The position numbers and the translations under genes are program-made. From NCBI GenBank assembly GCA_001803235.1, contig MHBL01000490.1, positions 1-39,472 on the forward strand: a stretch of DNA of 39,472 nt, read 5' to 3'. The stretch comes from Lentisphaerae bacterium RIFOXYA12_64_32 (GTDB lineage: Bacteria; Verrucomicrobiota; Lentisphaeria; Oligosphaerales; YB12-FULL-65-16). The notes below the pieces were generated by a model. The model was not told where the DNA came from, ran no database searches, and saw nothing but the letters and a program-made list of their open reading frames with translations. Of this stretch, positions 1 through 9,306 are shown piece by piece; the first letter of the stretch is position 1, and every line of letters begins with the position of its first letter.

Positions 1-172
1 CGGAGCATCATCCTGCGACACACGCGCAAGCCTCCACCGTTAGCTTGATAGCTATGCCCCCGACACCCGTCCCTTGCGCCCCCACCTTGACTTTCCCCGC
101 ACCCAGCCTATCCTACGCACTTCCGCAAGCAACCATCAGCCGCAGAACGGCTGGACATCAACGAGGTGATTC

Positions 173-805
173 ATGGCACTGGCAATTCAAGACAAGGCGA
201 CCATTCTGTTCCAAGGCGACAGCATCACCGACGCCGGGCGCTCGCGCACTGACGACGCACAACTCGGCGGCGGCTACGCCAACTGCATTGCGACCTGCTG
301 CAAGACACTCTTCCCCGACAAAGGGCTGCGGTTCATCAACCGCGGCATCAGCGGCAACCGCGCCAAGGACCTGCGCGCCCGCTGGCAGGCGGACTGCCTC
401 GACCTCAAGCCCGACTGGGTCTCGATCATGATCGGCATCAACGACACTTGGCGCCACTACGACAGCAACGACCCGACGCCAGCCGACGCGTACGAGCGCG
501 ACTACCACTTCATTCTGACGCAAGTCAAGGAGACGCTCGGCGCGCGCCTGATCCTGCTGGAACCGTTCGTGCTGCCGGTCCCCGCGGACCGCAAGAAGTG
601 GCGCGAGGACCTCGACCCGAAAATCGCCGCGGCACGCCGGCTCGCCGTCGAGTTCCAGGCCATCTATGTGCCGCTTGACGGCATCTTCGCTGCCGCCGCG
701 TGTCAGCGCCCCGCCGCCGAGTGGGCAGGCGACGGCGTCCACCCCTCAGCCGCCGGCCACGCCCTCATCGCCCGCGCCTGGCTCGAAGCCGTGGGAGCCA
801 TCTGA
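173..805 (+). CDS. SGNH/GDSL-family hydrolase (esterase-like)
   Basis: A compact 210-residue SGNH hydrolase, probably an esterase that removes acyl groups from carbohydrate or lipid. The family blocks are visible in order: block I FQGDSITDAG with the nucleophile Ser17, block II NRGISGN around Gly58, block III GIND with Asn90, and block V DGVHPS giving the Asp187/His190 pair. The length is normal for a single-domain member. A GAGGTG sequence lies just upstream of the ATG and supports the start. No signal peptide is visible, so it is probably cytoplasmic. It stands alone, with a repeat-rich gap downstream and a convergent large glycosidase. The family call is firm; the substrate is unknown, although the neighbouring secreted carbohydrate-active proteins suggest sugar esters. 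Confidence 0.9.
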   Translation: MALAIQDKATILFQGDSITDAGRSRTDDAQLGGGYANCIATCCKTLFPDKGLRFINRGISGNRAKDLRARWQADCLDLKPDWVSIMIGINDTWRHYDSNDPTPADAYERDYHFILTQVKETLGARLILLEPFVLPVPADRKKWREDLDPKIAAARRLAVEFQAIYVPLDGIFAAAACQRPAAEWAGDGVHPSAAGHALIARAWLEAVGAI

Positions 806-850
806 GCAAACCGCGCAAACGCGGAACCGCAAGCCCTGCGCGCTCCCCAG

Positions 851-960
851 GTTTGTAGTCCCGCCTTCAGGCGGTCCGGGGAGCGTGTCGCGTCGTCCCA
901 CAGGTGCGTTCCTGCGCGTCAACGATGGAATCCGGACCGCGTAAACGCGGTACTACAAGC
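851..960. repeat. REPIN-like inverted pair of GTAG hairpins
   Basis: Two short palindromes face each other. The left one has GTAG (855-858), then stem CCGCC, loop TTCA, stem GGCGG (861-874). The right one, read on the minus strand, has GTAG (953-956), then stem CCGCG, loop TTTA, stem CGCGG (937-950). Both are followed inward by TCCGG. A tetranucleotide GTAG before a hairpin, in inverted pairs, is the known layout of REP/REPIN sequences mobilised by RAYT (TnpA_REP) transposases. A third, decayed half with ATAG lies at about 981-1000. No RAYT gene is present in the window. I see no target duplication, as expected for this class. Confidence 0.6.
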
Positions 961-1062
961 CTAATGCACGTCCCCGATTCATAGTTCCGCCTTCAAGCGG
1001 TCTTGGCCTGCCGTCGCCGCGCCGAAACCCGGCCGACGTGAACGCGGGACGGAGAACCGCAC

Positions 1063-4000
1063 TCACTCGAACTTCACGAACGCGGTGGCGTAGGTCTCCG
1101 GCAGCGGGCCGCCGGTGATGCGGGTGCGGAACACGATCGGGTAGCCGTTCTGCACGGAATCGAAGCTGCCGGTCCCCTCGCCGAGTTTCAACGTGGCCAG
1201 CCACTCGCGCCCGTCGCCGACCACAGGCTTGCCCTGTGGAACGGCGGGCGCGCCGACCGGGAACGGCTGCACGTTTACCAACGGCACGTTCGCCTGGCCG
1301 TTGAGCAGCAGCGGCGCATAGTTCGGCCCGCACAGCACGTCCACCTTCGCGTCCAGTGCCGGTTCGGCCAGGACCAGGTGGAACAGGAGCGTGTCGCCCT
1401 TCTTCAGCACCTTCGGCAGCGGATTGCCGTCAGCCAGCATCACGGCCAAGCCGTTGACTGGCCGCTTCACGAGTCGCACCCAGTTAATCGTCGCCCGGAC
1501 TTTGCACATGTAGAAGTTCAGGAGGCTGGCCTTGACCTCGCCGGAACGGAAAGCGTCGTTCAAGAAATGCGTGTCCACAGTGTAGATCCCCGGCAGATTC
1601 GTGTTCGCCGCCGCCGGACACGGGTACTTGTCGGAGTTCGGGCGGTACCCGACATGGATGAATCGGTACGGCCCGCCCTCAATGTCCCGTATGCTGACCT
1701 GCAGGAACCGGTATTCCGGCGCGCAGGGGAAGAAGTGCGACATGCCGGCGCCGCCTTCCGGCCCGATGTATCCGCACTCAACGCCGCCGCCCGGCAGTGC
1801 CACGGCCTTGAACACCTCCGGCCCGAACACCCACTCAGTGTCCTTGCCGTCCCAGAAGAACTTCGGCTTCGGCTGGAACGTGGTAAAATTATCCTCCCAC
1901 AGCGCGTTCGTGCCAACGTCCGCGGCGCGCGGGATCGGGCTGCACACGACGGGGAGCGCAACCTCGTTGCGGACCAGGGCGGTCACCGGGCCAGCGCCGG
2001 GCGCCTCGTACGCCTCGATCTCCGAGACTTGCGGCGCGCGGTTCGCGGGCGGCGGCAGTTCCCGCGCCGCGGTCGCGGTGATCCGCAGCGCCAGGCACGT
2101 CACCGGCGGGCTGAGGTTGTGCTCGATCACCGTCTTGTCGTTGCCCTTCACCTCCGCCTCGTACGTCACGCCGCCAGGGCTCTGGATCCGCAGGGCGTAA
2201 TCCTTCAGGTTCGGCGAATAGATGACCACACGCCCGACCGGCGCCGGCTCGCGCAACGCCAACTCCAGCCACGCCGGCTTGCCGCCCGCGTGCGATGCGT
2301 ACCAGCCCAGGTCGTCGGTGACGCCATTGATCGCGTAGTAGTAGTACTGGTTGAACCACGGCGCGTAGTAGCCGGAGGACGCCGCGGCGTGCACGCCGCG
2401 GCTGGCGTGCAGCAGGTTCCCGGGTTTGGCGGTTTCTTTCGTCAACCGCGCCAGTTCCGCCTCGACAGCCTGCGTCGTGGGGAAATCCTTGCCCTTGGGG
2501 TCCGTCGTGTAAATACGGGCGTCGCCCTCGGCGAAGCGGTCCGTGACGGCACCATCCTTGACCTCCACGTCGCGCCCCTCCGATACCACCGTCAGCCGCT
2601 GCACCTTGCCCAACAACGGATGCTTGAGCGTTGCGGACCGCACCCCGGCGCGGTAGTTGACCACCACCAGGTACAAGTTCCCATCCGCCTCGCGGATCCA
2701 GCCGGCTAGGTCCGCGTCCGCTTCGATCTCGAGCGGGGCTTCTGGCGGCGAGACGCCCATCGCCTTCTCGATGAATCGCAGCTCGCGCCAGATCGGCGGC
2801 AGCCCGTAGCGCAATTCGATCTCGGGCATGAAGAACGCACTGGCATAGCCCGTCCAGCCCCGACACCCGTACGCCAGCGAGACCAGGAACTGGTTGCGCA
2901 TCACACGGTACGGGTACGGCGGCTCCGTCCCGTACTCCTTGGTGAAATGCGCCTGCGCCGAGGAGTGCCACGGCGTCAACATGATGGCCTGCCCGGAGCG
3001 CATCACCGCGTGGCAGCGTTTCATGAAGTTCGGCACGTACTCGAGTTGCGGCGAGTACGGGTCCGGACCGAGAATGTCCGCGCACTTGAACCCGTGCGTG
3101 ACAATGCCATCGAGCGTGTCGTTGGTGACCATCACCGGGTGATACGGGTCCAACTCGGCGATGACCTTGTACATGTTCTCCAGGTAATCGGAGCGCACGT
3201 TGTTGATCTCCGGCTCATCGGCGATGTAGTACCCCAGCAACCCCGGCTCGCCGCGCACCGCCTCGATGAGCTGGCGCATGTACCCCACCGCCTTCTCGCT
3301 CGGGGCGCTGAGCTGGGTCGGTTCCTTGACAAACGCGTCGCCCTCCTCCTTTTTCTGCCAGAGGTTGAAGCTGTAATACAGGCGCCCAATCTCGATGGAC
3401 ACGAACGAGCGGATGCCGCGCTCGGTGAAGAGCTTCCCAACCGGCTCGGTCTTGGGCGGGTTTATCACCACCGGCGTTACTACGTTCTGCAGCGCGATGA
3501 CGTCCTGGCGCGGGTCGTCCAGCGGAACTTCGCCGTACCAGCCGATGCCGACAAACGGTTTCCCATTCACCAGGATGTTGCCGTCCCGGTCGATGCGGAC
3601 CTCGCAGCCCGACGGCGGCGGCGGGAGTCTGCGCACCACGGTCTCGGAGTTGGCCAGCGCCTTGCCGGCCGCATTCCGTGCCTGCACCGCCAGCCTGTAT
3701 GCGCCCACCTGCAGGGCGGCAACCGGGAGCGTGATCTTCCCCGCCAGCGCCGCCGGCTGCACGTCCGTTTCCTGCAACGCCTGGCCCCCTTCGTTCAGCA
3801 GCGCGCAGTGCACCGACGCGGCGGAGTTGCCGACATCCGGCGCCAACGCGACCCGGAATACGAGCGTCTCGACTGTTTCGCTGGCATAGATACAGTTGCG
3901 GTAGCACGGTTCAAGGAGTGTCACCGTGACCGGCCGGTAGTCCGCGCTCACCTGCCGGATCACCGACTTGCGCAGTTCGCCGGTCTTCGCGTCGTTGAAC

Positions 4001-4983
4001 GTGAGTTGCAGGTTCGCCTCGCCGAGGTCCGCACGTACCTGGAGCGGCGGGAACTGAATCGTCACCTCGGCGCCGTCCGCCGCCTCAACGGGCGCGGCCG
4101 CCACCGGTGCGCCCTTCTCCCCGAAGACCCCGGATGTCGCGAGGATGGACACCCCCGCGCCCGTGCGGTTCCGCACCGGCACCGTGATCCCGAGCGTCTT
4201 CACGCCACTTCCGCCGGCGGCAACGGCCACCGACGGCTCGCCCAACTCCAGGGCGAACGGCGCGTAGTCCACGGCAATGCCGCTGACCTTGCCGAACAGT
4301 TGCGGTTGGTGGAAGTTCCCCTTCAACGGACTCCAGGAAGACAACTCCTGCCCGCCCCCCGCGTAGCGCTCACGCGTCAGGTTCCACAACCAGTCCTTGC
4401 CGGCATTCGACTGCAACAGCAAGCCACCGAACGGAATGCGGACTTCGCAGGTCCACTTCTTCGCCGCCGTGTCCACCGCGCCAGCCGCGCCAATGGCACA
4501 GTTCCACAGACGGTTGTGGACCAGCCCGTAGTCCGCCGCGTACTCGTCGTACCACGCGCCCTTCGAGTTCACGAGGAAATGGTGGAAGTACCGTCCGACC
4601 CCGGCGGGGTCGAAGAAGATCTCAATGCAGTCGTCGCCCCAGACCAGCCCGTCGTGCCCCGTCACCTCGGCGCGTATGCGTTCCGGGTTCGGTTCGTCGC
4701 ACTCGACGCCAATGTACAGCGCCGCCCGGTCGTACATGACCTTGAAGCGCGTCTGCACCGGCGCCGGTTTCGGCGCGCCGCGCGTCTGGTCGCCCTCGTT
4801 CGCCCACACGAACCCGCCCGCCCACTCCGCCGCCGCCCAGGCCGCGTCGGAGAGATTGCCGTCGATCCTCACCTCGCCCGAACACACCACGGCTTTCGCC
4901 TGCGGCGGAGTTGCGCCCTCCCCGGCCAGACACGGAAAGGCAACAACGACGCAGAGAACCAACACACGGGCAGCACTGCGCAT
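1063..4983 (-). CDS. Secreted CBM9 / TIM-barrel glycosidase-like / discoidin-like protein
   Basis: A 1306-residue exported multidomain protein likely to act on polysaccharide outside the cytoplasm. The frame stays open further upstream, but ATG 4983 has a strong AGAAGGAG site and begins a clear signal peptide (residues 1-22, hydrophobic core VLVLCVVVAF). Residues about 30-235 resemble a CBM9-like sugar-binding module (IDGNLSDAAW; GDDCIEIFFDP). Residues about 240-455 look like beta-sandwich linker domains. A TIM-barrel-like region starts near 465 (ILVNGKPFVGIGWYGE) and carries GYYIADEPE with Glu590, the pattern of the acid/base glutamate in GH-A clan enzymes. A discoidin-like module lies at about 915-1030, followed by a further beta-rich tail. 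The second catalytic glutamate was not assigned, so activity is inferred. The next gene upstream, the SGNH-like protein, is in the same direction 274 bp away. Confidence 0.75.
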   Translation of the reverse strand: MRSAARVLVLCVVVAFPCLAGEGATPPQAKAVVCSGEVRIDGNLSDAAWAAAEWAGGFVWANEGDQTRGAPKPAPVQTRFKVMYDRAALYIGVECDEPNPERIRAEVTGHDGLVWGDDCIEIFFDPAGVGRYFHHFLVNSKGAWYDEYAADYGLVHNRLWNCAIGAAGAVDTAAKKWTCEVRIPFGGLLLQSNAGKDWLWNLTRERYAGGGQELSSWSPLKGNFHQPQLFGKVSGIAVDYAPFALELGEPSVAVAAGGSGVKTLGITVPVRNRTGAGVSILATSGVFGEKGAPVAAAPVEAADGAEVTIQFPPLQVRADLGEANLQLTFNDAKTGELRKSVIRQVSADYRPVTVTLLEPCYRNCIYASETVETLVFRVALAPDVGNSAASVHCALLNEGGQALQETDVQPAALAGKITLPVAALQVGAYRLAVQARNAAGKALANSETVVRRLPPPPSGCEVRIDRDGNILVNGKPFVGIGWYGEVPLDDPRQDVIALQNVVTPVVINPPKTEPVGKLFTERGIRSFVSIEIGRLYYSFNLWQKKEEGDAFVKEPTQLSAPSEKAVGYMRQLIEAVRGEPGLLGYYIADEPEINNVRSDYLENMYKVIAELDPYHPVMVTNDTLDGIVTHGFKCADILGPDPYSPQLEYVPNFMKRCHAVMRSGQAIMLTPWHSSAQAHFTKEYGTEPPYPYRVMRNQFLVSLAYGCRGWTGYASAFFMPEIELRYGLPPIWRELRFIEKAMGVSPPEAPLEIEADADLAGWIREADGNLYLVVVNYRAGVRSATLKHPLLGKVQRLTVVSEGRDVEVKDGAVTDRFAEGDARIYTTDPKGKDFPTTQAVEAELARLTKETAKPGNLLHASRGVHAAASSGYYAPWFNQYYYYAINGVTDDLGWYASHAGGKPAWLELALREPAPVGRVVIYSPNLKDYALRIQSPGGVTYEAEVKGNDKTVIEHNLSPPVTCLALRITATAARELPPPANRAPQVSEIEAYEAPGAGPVTALVRNEVALPVVCSPIPRAADVGTNALWEDNFTTFQPKPKFFWDGKDTEWVFGPEVFKAVALPGGGVECGYIGPEGGAGMSHFFPCAPEYRFLQVSIRDIEGGPYRFIHVGYRPNSDKYPCPAAANTNLPGIYTVDTHFLNDAFRSGEVKASLLNFYMCKVRATINWVRLVKRPVNGLAVMLADGNPLPKVLKKGDTLLFHLVLAEPALDAKVDVLCGPNYAPLLLNGQANVPLVNVQPFPVGAPAVPQGKPVVGDGREWLATLKLGEGTGSFDSVQNGYPIVFRTRITGGPLPETYATAFVKFE

Positions 4984-5257
4984 GGCTCGACTCCTTCTGT
5001 GTATTCCCCTGCACTCTTTGTCCCCACCGCACCTCGATGTCCGCGGCATGCCGCGGCAACAGGTGGATGTGCCGTCGCCGTCACCATGGACGGCGCCCCT
5101 CGCGCCACGCGGTCGGACCGTCTCCGCCGCCGCCGCCGTTCCCCTGCAAGTCCCCGATCCCGTCCATGCCACACGGAGGAAGTGGCACATTTTGCCCAAT
5201 GCCGCAACTATCTGCCACTGTTCCCCTGTCCCCGCTGTCCCCCCGCTGTCCGCGCGA

Positions 5258-7348
5258 TCAACGCAGCGGCGGTTCGAAGACGTCGAAGAACCTGGCCGTC
5301 ACCTTGCCGTCGCCGACGGTGGTCAGCTCGAGAACATGCGCCTGGTTCGTCAGGTTCTGGAAGAGGGTGACACGGAACTCGCCGACCTTGCCACGGAAAT
5401 CGACGGTCGGTTTGCAGGCACGATAGACCTCGAACGTATAGACATCGCCGGTCTTGTTGAGAATTTTGCCATTCCACGGGTGCAGGAACGGGATGCAGTC
5501 CGACCCATGGCGCCAGAGTTCCGAGGGGATGCTGATCTGGCCGCTGTTGCTCTCGAACGGCTTCAGCATGTTCCCCGCGCCGTCGGCACCGGTGGCGCTG
5601 CCCGTGAGTTCGTAGTTGCCGTTGTCGTCAGTCACCGTGAGGGTCCAGGTCTGCGGGACAAGCCCTTTGCCCAGAGCGATGCCGTGAGGGCCGATGTCCC
5701 GGACCGAGCCCTGCTTCGGAGCAGCATTCTTGGCGCCGCACGTGATGGGACCGGCAAGCAGACAGGGCGCCTCTTCCGCAGGCAGACCATCCAGCATGAC
5801 CCGGGCCGTGCCGCCATCCGGCGACGTGACGCCGATGAGGTCGATCCGATTGCCCGTGAAAACGACCCTGATCTGGTTGCCCGATGCGGCACTGCTGACC
5901 GCGCCCCCCTCGACGGCCCAGTCCGGGCCTGCGGTCATCGCACTTTCTCTGCCGGCGGTCTCCCCGCTTGACGTCACGCACAGCCGGCGTTCCCGGCTTT
6001 CCGGCGCATACGCATAAGTGTCTCTGGCGGCAAAATGGCGGACGATGTTCTCGTTGATCACGAGCGCACCGTACTTGGACTGATGCACTCCATCCATGAG
6101 CAGACCGTGCTCGGGATCCACTTCGACTTTCATGTCGTGGTCACGCAGGTACTGCGCCCATTCCTTGCGGTTCTCCACAAATTCAACGCCATACTTCTCA
6201 CAGACCCGGCGCATCTCGGGGATGTTCGCGAAGTTGGTGGCATCTTCGTCCCCGCCCCAATGCTTGACGTCGTCAGCTTTCCAGTGGACGCTCGCCACGA
6301 CGATGTCGGCGGTGGTGTGCCTGCGCAGCGTCTTGAAGATCTCCTCCAGATCGCTCTCCAGGCCGATGCCGTACAGCACGACCAGGTCGGGTTGCTCGGG
6401 CACGACCACGTGTTTCGCCCAGCCCAGCACATAGCGCCAGGGCACCGAGGAGCCAACGCGCTTCCTGTAGACGATAGGCGGGGCGTTGGGGAAGCGTTTC
6501 CGGAAATGGCACGCCAGATGGGTGCCGTCCCCCAGGAAGTTGAGATAACTCGGCCCGATGCCCCAGATCAGGAACGGGCGCTCGGGGGCAAACCCGTGGG
6601 TCAGCTTGTGGATGCTCAGCGCCAGGTTCCGGCCGTCGTCCGGGCGTGGCGACAAGTCCGTCTCAGGGTACTTGGCTCGCCAGCGCCAGAACCCCTGGTC
6701 CTGCCTGGCCGCCGCCGCGCGCAGGCGCTCGGGCAGCGGCGGCAGCGTCGTGGCCCGCATCCCGTCGATCAGCAAGGTGATGCCCACCGCACCGGCGGGC
6801 AGCACGAAGTTCAGGCAGATCGTCGTCACGTCATGCCGACCGTAGCCGCCGGTCTGGTCCGGCGTGGCCTTGTCGATGACGCGGACGTTCGAGAGATCGA
6901 TCACGGCCCGCTGCCACTGGCCCGGAACGGACACGTCAACGTCGTCGAGCCAATCGGCAATGGCGAGCTTCTGGAACCCCGGACTGCAGAAGTACGCATC
7001 CCGCGCCTTCAGGCCCGACCCTTTAACCACCTTCAGATGGAGTTCAACCCCCTCGACGTCCGACAGATCCAGCGGCTTCGGCAGGGCCATCCGCAACTCG
7101 ACCAGATCCTTGGGGTGTTCCGCCGCCACCTGCATGCGGACTTGCACGCTGGATTCGCCCGCCAGCTTGTCGTCCTTGTTCGGCGCAAAGCTGTACTCCT
7201 GTCGGATGTTCTCGTCCTGCCAGTAGCTCTGTGTAGACCAGGTAGCTCCGCCTTCAGACCAATCTGACATGGTCTGTGCTCCCAACGATCCCACGGCCCA
7301 CACACAGACGCTGCATACGATCCCTGACTTGACCCCGAATCCAGGCAT
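5258..7348 (-). CDS. Large secreted SGNH-like hydrolase with flanking beta domains
   Basis: A 696-residue exported protein. The start ATG has GGAGGAAG just upstream and is followed by a signal peptide (residues 1-24, cleavage after LGA). Residues about 28-205 look like a beta-sandwich or carbohydrate-binding region. Residues about 255-440 resemble an SGNH core: a candidate block I GIGPSYLN around Ser267, LVVLYGIG around 323-329 in place of block III, and a well-kept block V DGVHQSKYG with Asp419 and His422. Blocks I and III are atypical: there is no GDS and no GxND, so the nucleophile is uncertain. The C-terminal 250 residues form another beta-rich region. It probably works with the CBM9/TIM-barrel protein downstream on an acylated polysaccharide; that partnership is inference. 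Confidence 0.65.
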   Translation of the reverse strand: MPGFGVKSGIVCSVCVWAVGSLGAQTMSDWSEGGATWSTQSYWQDENIRQEYSFAPNKDDKLAGESSVQVRMQVAAEHPKDLVELRMALPKPLDLSDVEGVELHLKVVKGSGLKARDAYFCSPGFQKLAIADWLDDVDVSVPGQWQRAVIDLSNVRVIDKATPDQTGGYGRHDVTTICLNFVLPAGAVGITLLIDGMRATTLPPLPERLRAAAARQDQGFWRWRAKYPETDLSPRPDDGRNLALSIHKLTHGFAPERPFLIWGIGPSYLNFLGDGTHLACHFRKRFPNAPPIVYRKRVGSSVPWRYVLGWAKHVVVPEQPDLVVLYGIGLESDLEEIFKTLRRHTTADIVVASVHWKADDVKHWGGDEDATNFANIPEMRRVCEKYGVEFVENRKEWAQYLRDHDMKVEVDPEHGLLMDGVHQSKYGALVINENIVRHFAARDTYAYAPESRERRLCVTSSGETAGRESAMTAGPDWAVEGGAVSSAASGNQIRVVFTGNRIDLIGVTSPDGGTARVMLDGLPAEEAPCLLAGPITCGAKNAAPKQGSVRDIGPHGIALGKGLVPQTWTLTVTDDNGNYELTGSATGADGAGNMLKPFESNSGQISIPSELWRHGSDCIPFLHPWNGKILNKTGDVYTFEVYRACKPTVDFRGKVGEFRVTLFQNLTNQAHVLELTTVGDGKVTARFFDVFEPPLR

Positions 7349-7781
7349 GATCTTCCTCCACTGAACTGACAGGAAATTGGTTTTCTTGGGTCACGAGCCG
7401 GAACATAGTCCGAGTGGAGTGGGAGCGCAAGGGATGGGGGAATTGCGTGCCTTCCCGCCGGCCGGGCGGGGCGCTGGGAAGGGTGGAAAGGGGACGTAGG
7501 CTTAGGGGACTAGGGAGGGGCACTCCATGTCGCGGTTTGACAATATCCGCCATGCCTCGGCAGAAGGCAAGACGCGCTGACTGGCCGGCGAGGGAGGGAG
7601 CAGGTTAACCATGTCGCGCCTGGACAATACTCGCCAATGGTGCCACAAAGTGCCCGTCCCGTCCCCGAGGTCTTGTGTTCTGGGCGACCGACGTGGGATC
7701 ACGCGGCAGCGCGGAACTCGTCGTATCGATACGCGCCCTTCGGGCGGGACCACGGCCCAAGCACCGGGGAGCAGTCCTGCG
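7349..7781. other. Intergenic region with repeat copies, no gene seen
   Basis: No convincing gene. Near 7451-7480 a hairpin forms between CCTTCCC and GGGAAGG around a GC palindrome. From 7528 onward there are two copies of a dispersed repeat, listed separately. Around 7737-7748 there is a small GCCC-TTC-GGGC hairpin. Confidence 0.5.
7528..7660. repeat. Dispersed repeat: one degenerate and one good copy
   Basis: The good copy begins TGTCGCGCCTGGACAA at 7612 and runs through CGCCAATGGTGCCACAA to CCGTCCC near 7660. It matches 9043-9091 at all but about five of 48 positions. A degenerate copy, TGTCGCGGTTTGACAATA, starts at 7528. Between them AAGACGCGCTGACTGG matches the sequence directly preceding the 9043 copy. 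The start codon-like ATG in these copies opens no conserved frame, so this is a non-coding repeat. Confidence 0.6.
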
Positions 7782-8024
7782 TCAAGGTTTCCGAATCATC
7801 GTGGGGGCACAACATGGTTTCGGAGTGCGTCCGCGGGAGGAGGCGGGTTGGGCCCATCGCAGCCACTCCGCCATCCAGGCCGAACGTTCCCGCAACGTCA
7901 TCTGGCACAACCGCTGCTGGTCCTCACTCAGATAGGGACTGTCTGCGCCGATGGTGTACGGACGCAGCAGCCTGAGGCTGACCTCGGTAGCGGTCGTAGA
8001 CTCTAGCTTCGGGCGAGCAGGCAT
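7782..8024 (-). CDS. Small protein coupled to nucleotidyltransferase-like gene
   Basis: An 80-residue protein whose ATG lies inside the last 22 bp of the nucleotidyltransferase-like gene. An AAGGA site is well spaced before the ATG, which supports translation. The residues around MTLRERSAWMAEWLRWA form an amphipathic helix-like stretch rich in Arg and Trp; the N-terminal part (SLRLLRPYTIG) is beta-like. I do not recognise a named family. The overlapping arrangement behind a minimal nucleotidyltransferase is typical of two-gene toxin-antitoxin or abortive-infection modules, so it may be the partner protein. It could instead be a chance frame; the coupled ribosome binding site is the main argument for it. 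Confidence 0.5.
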   Translation of the reverse strand: MPARPKLESTTATEVSLRLLRPYTIGADSPYLSEDQQRLCQMTLRERSAWMAEWLRWAQPASSRGRTPKPCCAPTMIRKP

Positions 8025-8803
8025 TGAGCCAATTCCTTCAGTTGCTCGTGTTGCTGGACCAGCGTCGTCCCCTCACGCCGCCAACGGCCGCGAAGGGCGG
8101 CGAAACGCCTGGGAAAGTCGCCAGCCGCGGTCTGCAACGCGCGAATGCGTTCTTCGTCGGCCTGGACTTGCGCGTCCTGTTCGAGGGCCAAAGCGATCAC
8201 GACATCCCGGCGCGGGGCGCCCGCGGCGAGGAGGCGGACCGCCTCCCGTTGCGTGTGCGCTGCGTCGTGTGGCCAGCGGCGCACGGCCTCCGCCAGCAAA
8301 TGGAAGTCCTGCAGGTTCTCAAGGGCAATGCGGGCCACGCCGCGTTCCAACCCGGCCACCTCGGCGAGTGCGCCGATGATGGGGTAGTCACGTAGCCGCC
8401 GCGTACGCTTCAACCGTAACAGGCTCTCGACATCGACAATGTCAAGGTTCTCCGCCCGCACCGCTGCAGCCCACAGGGCCTCGATGTCGGGCACGCGCGG
8501 CGGGCGTGAGCACAGGTCCACCCGGATTCGGGTCCCATCTCCGCTCAGGTATTCCAAGTGGCTGGTCAGTCCCAAGGCCAACCATTGGGGATCAAGCGGC
8601 GCTCCCAGCCGGTATACCGCCTGATGCGCCGCCAGCACCGCCAGCACCGCATCGCAGGACGTCGGCAGTTCGCGGATCACCCAGTCACCATCCTTTGAGA
8701 ACGCGGCAACGCCAAAAGCGACGCACGCCTGCCCGGAACTGAGCAGGACCTCTGCCCCGGCGCTTCGGAACTCGCGATGCAGCTCGAAGTACGGATTCTC
8801 CAT
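8003..8803 (-). CDS. Nucleotidyltransferase-like protein (possible toxin-antitoxin component)
   Basis: A 266-residue protein with signs of a minimal nucleotidyltransferase fold. FSKDGDW supplies an Asp38-x-Asp40 pair in the position of the usual SDxD metal motif, and RIRVDLC supplies the third carboxylate, Asp96. The second half is helical (SLLRLKRTRRLRDYPIIGALAEVAG), as in AbiEii/MNT-like proteins. No signal peptide or membrane span is present, so it is cytoplasmic. The ATG has only a weak AAGGCG upstream. It overlaps the following small gene by 22 bp. Directly upstream (from 8813) sits a repeat element carrying heptamer tandem repeats. The family call is moderate and the toxin-antitoxin role is inference from gene layout. 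Confidence 0.55.
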   Translation of the reverse strand: MENPYFELHREFRSAGAEVLLSSGQACVAFGVAAFSKDGDWVIRELPTSCDAVLAVLAAHQAVYRLGAPLDPQWLALGLTSHLEYLSGDGTRIRVDLCSRPPRVPDIEALWAAAVRAENLDIVDVESLLRLKRTRRLRDYPIIGALAEVAGLERGVARIALENLQDFHLLAEAVRRWPHDAAHTQREAVRLLAAGAPRRDVVIALALEQDAQVQADEERIRALQTAAGDFPRRFAALRGRWRREGTTLVQQHEQLKELAQCLLARS

Positions 8804-8812
8804 GATGTTAGC

Positions 8813-8962
<150 letters not shown>

Positions 8963-9024
8963 CCGCAAGGGAATCTCTTCGCCACCGGGCAAAGCCGTGC
9001 AGGCGACGCGACAGCCATGGGGGG

Positions 9025-9091
9025 CGTAAGACGGGCTGACTGTGTCGCGCCTGGACAACAATCGCCAATGGTGCCACAAGGTGTCCGTCCC
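9025..9091. repeat. Dispersed repeat, second locus
   Basis: TAAGACGGGCTGACTG (9026-9041) is followed at once by TGTCGCGCCTGGACAA, CGCCAATGGTGCCACAA and GTCCGTCCC. It matches the copy at 7612-7660; there the two parts are separated by about 30 extra bases. The rest of 8804-9306 is the heptamer element plus about 200 bp with small hairpins (for example GTCCC-CCTTC-GGGAC near 9087-9101) and no gene that I can support. Confidence 0.6.
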
Positions 9092-9306
9092 CCTTCGGGA
9101 CCCTTCGGGCCAGTGGCGCGTCACGAGGCGAGAAACGCCTGCAGATGATCGGGCGACTTGCCAGCCAGGAACCGATGGCCGATCACGCCGGAGTCCGTCA
9201 TGGCTGGACGTGGCTCGCCTCGACGGGTAGATTCTCGGCCGCGCACACCACGTTCCCGCACCTGGATGATGGCCCGTGCGGGGCAACTCGTGGCCCTGGC
9301 TAAAGT

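Noticed and set aside
1..172. Promoter or gene in the first 172 bp
   Set aside because: Apart from the GAGGTG ribosome site of the SGNH gene I could identify neither a promoter pair nor a credible reading frame.
1378..2709. 443-residue plus-strand open frame opposite the CBM9/TIM-barrel gene
   Set aside because: Arg/His/Val-rich antisense shadow of a well-supported gene, with no motif and no ribosome site.
2947..5370. 807-residue plus-strand open frame
   Set aside because: Very long, but antisense to the same glycosidase gene in the high-GC complementary frame; composition is shadow-like and it has no family features.
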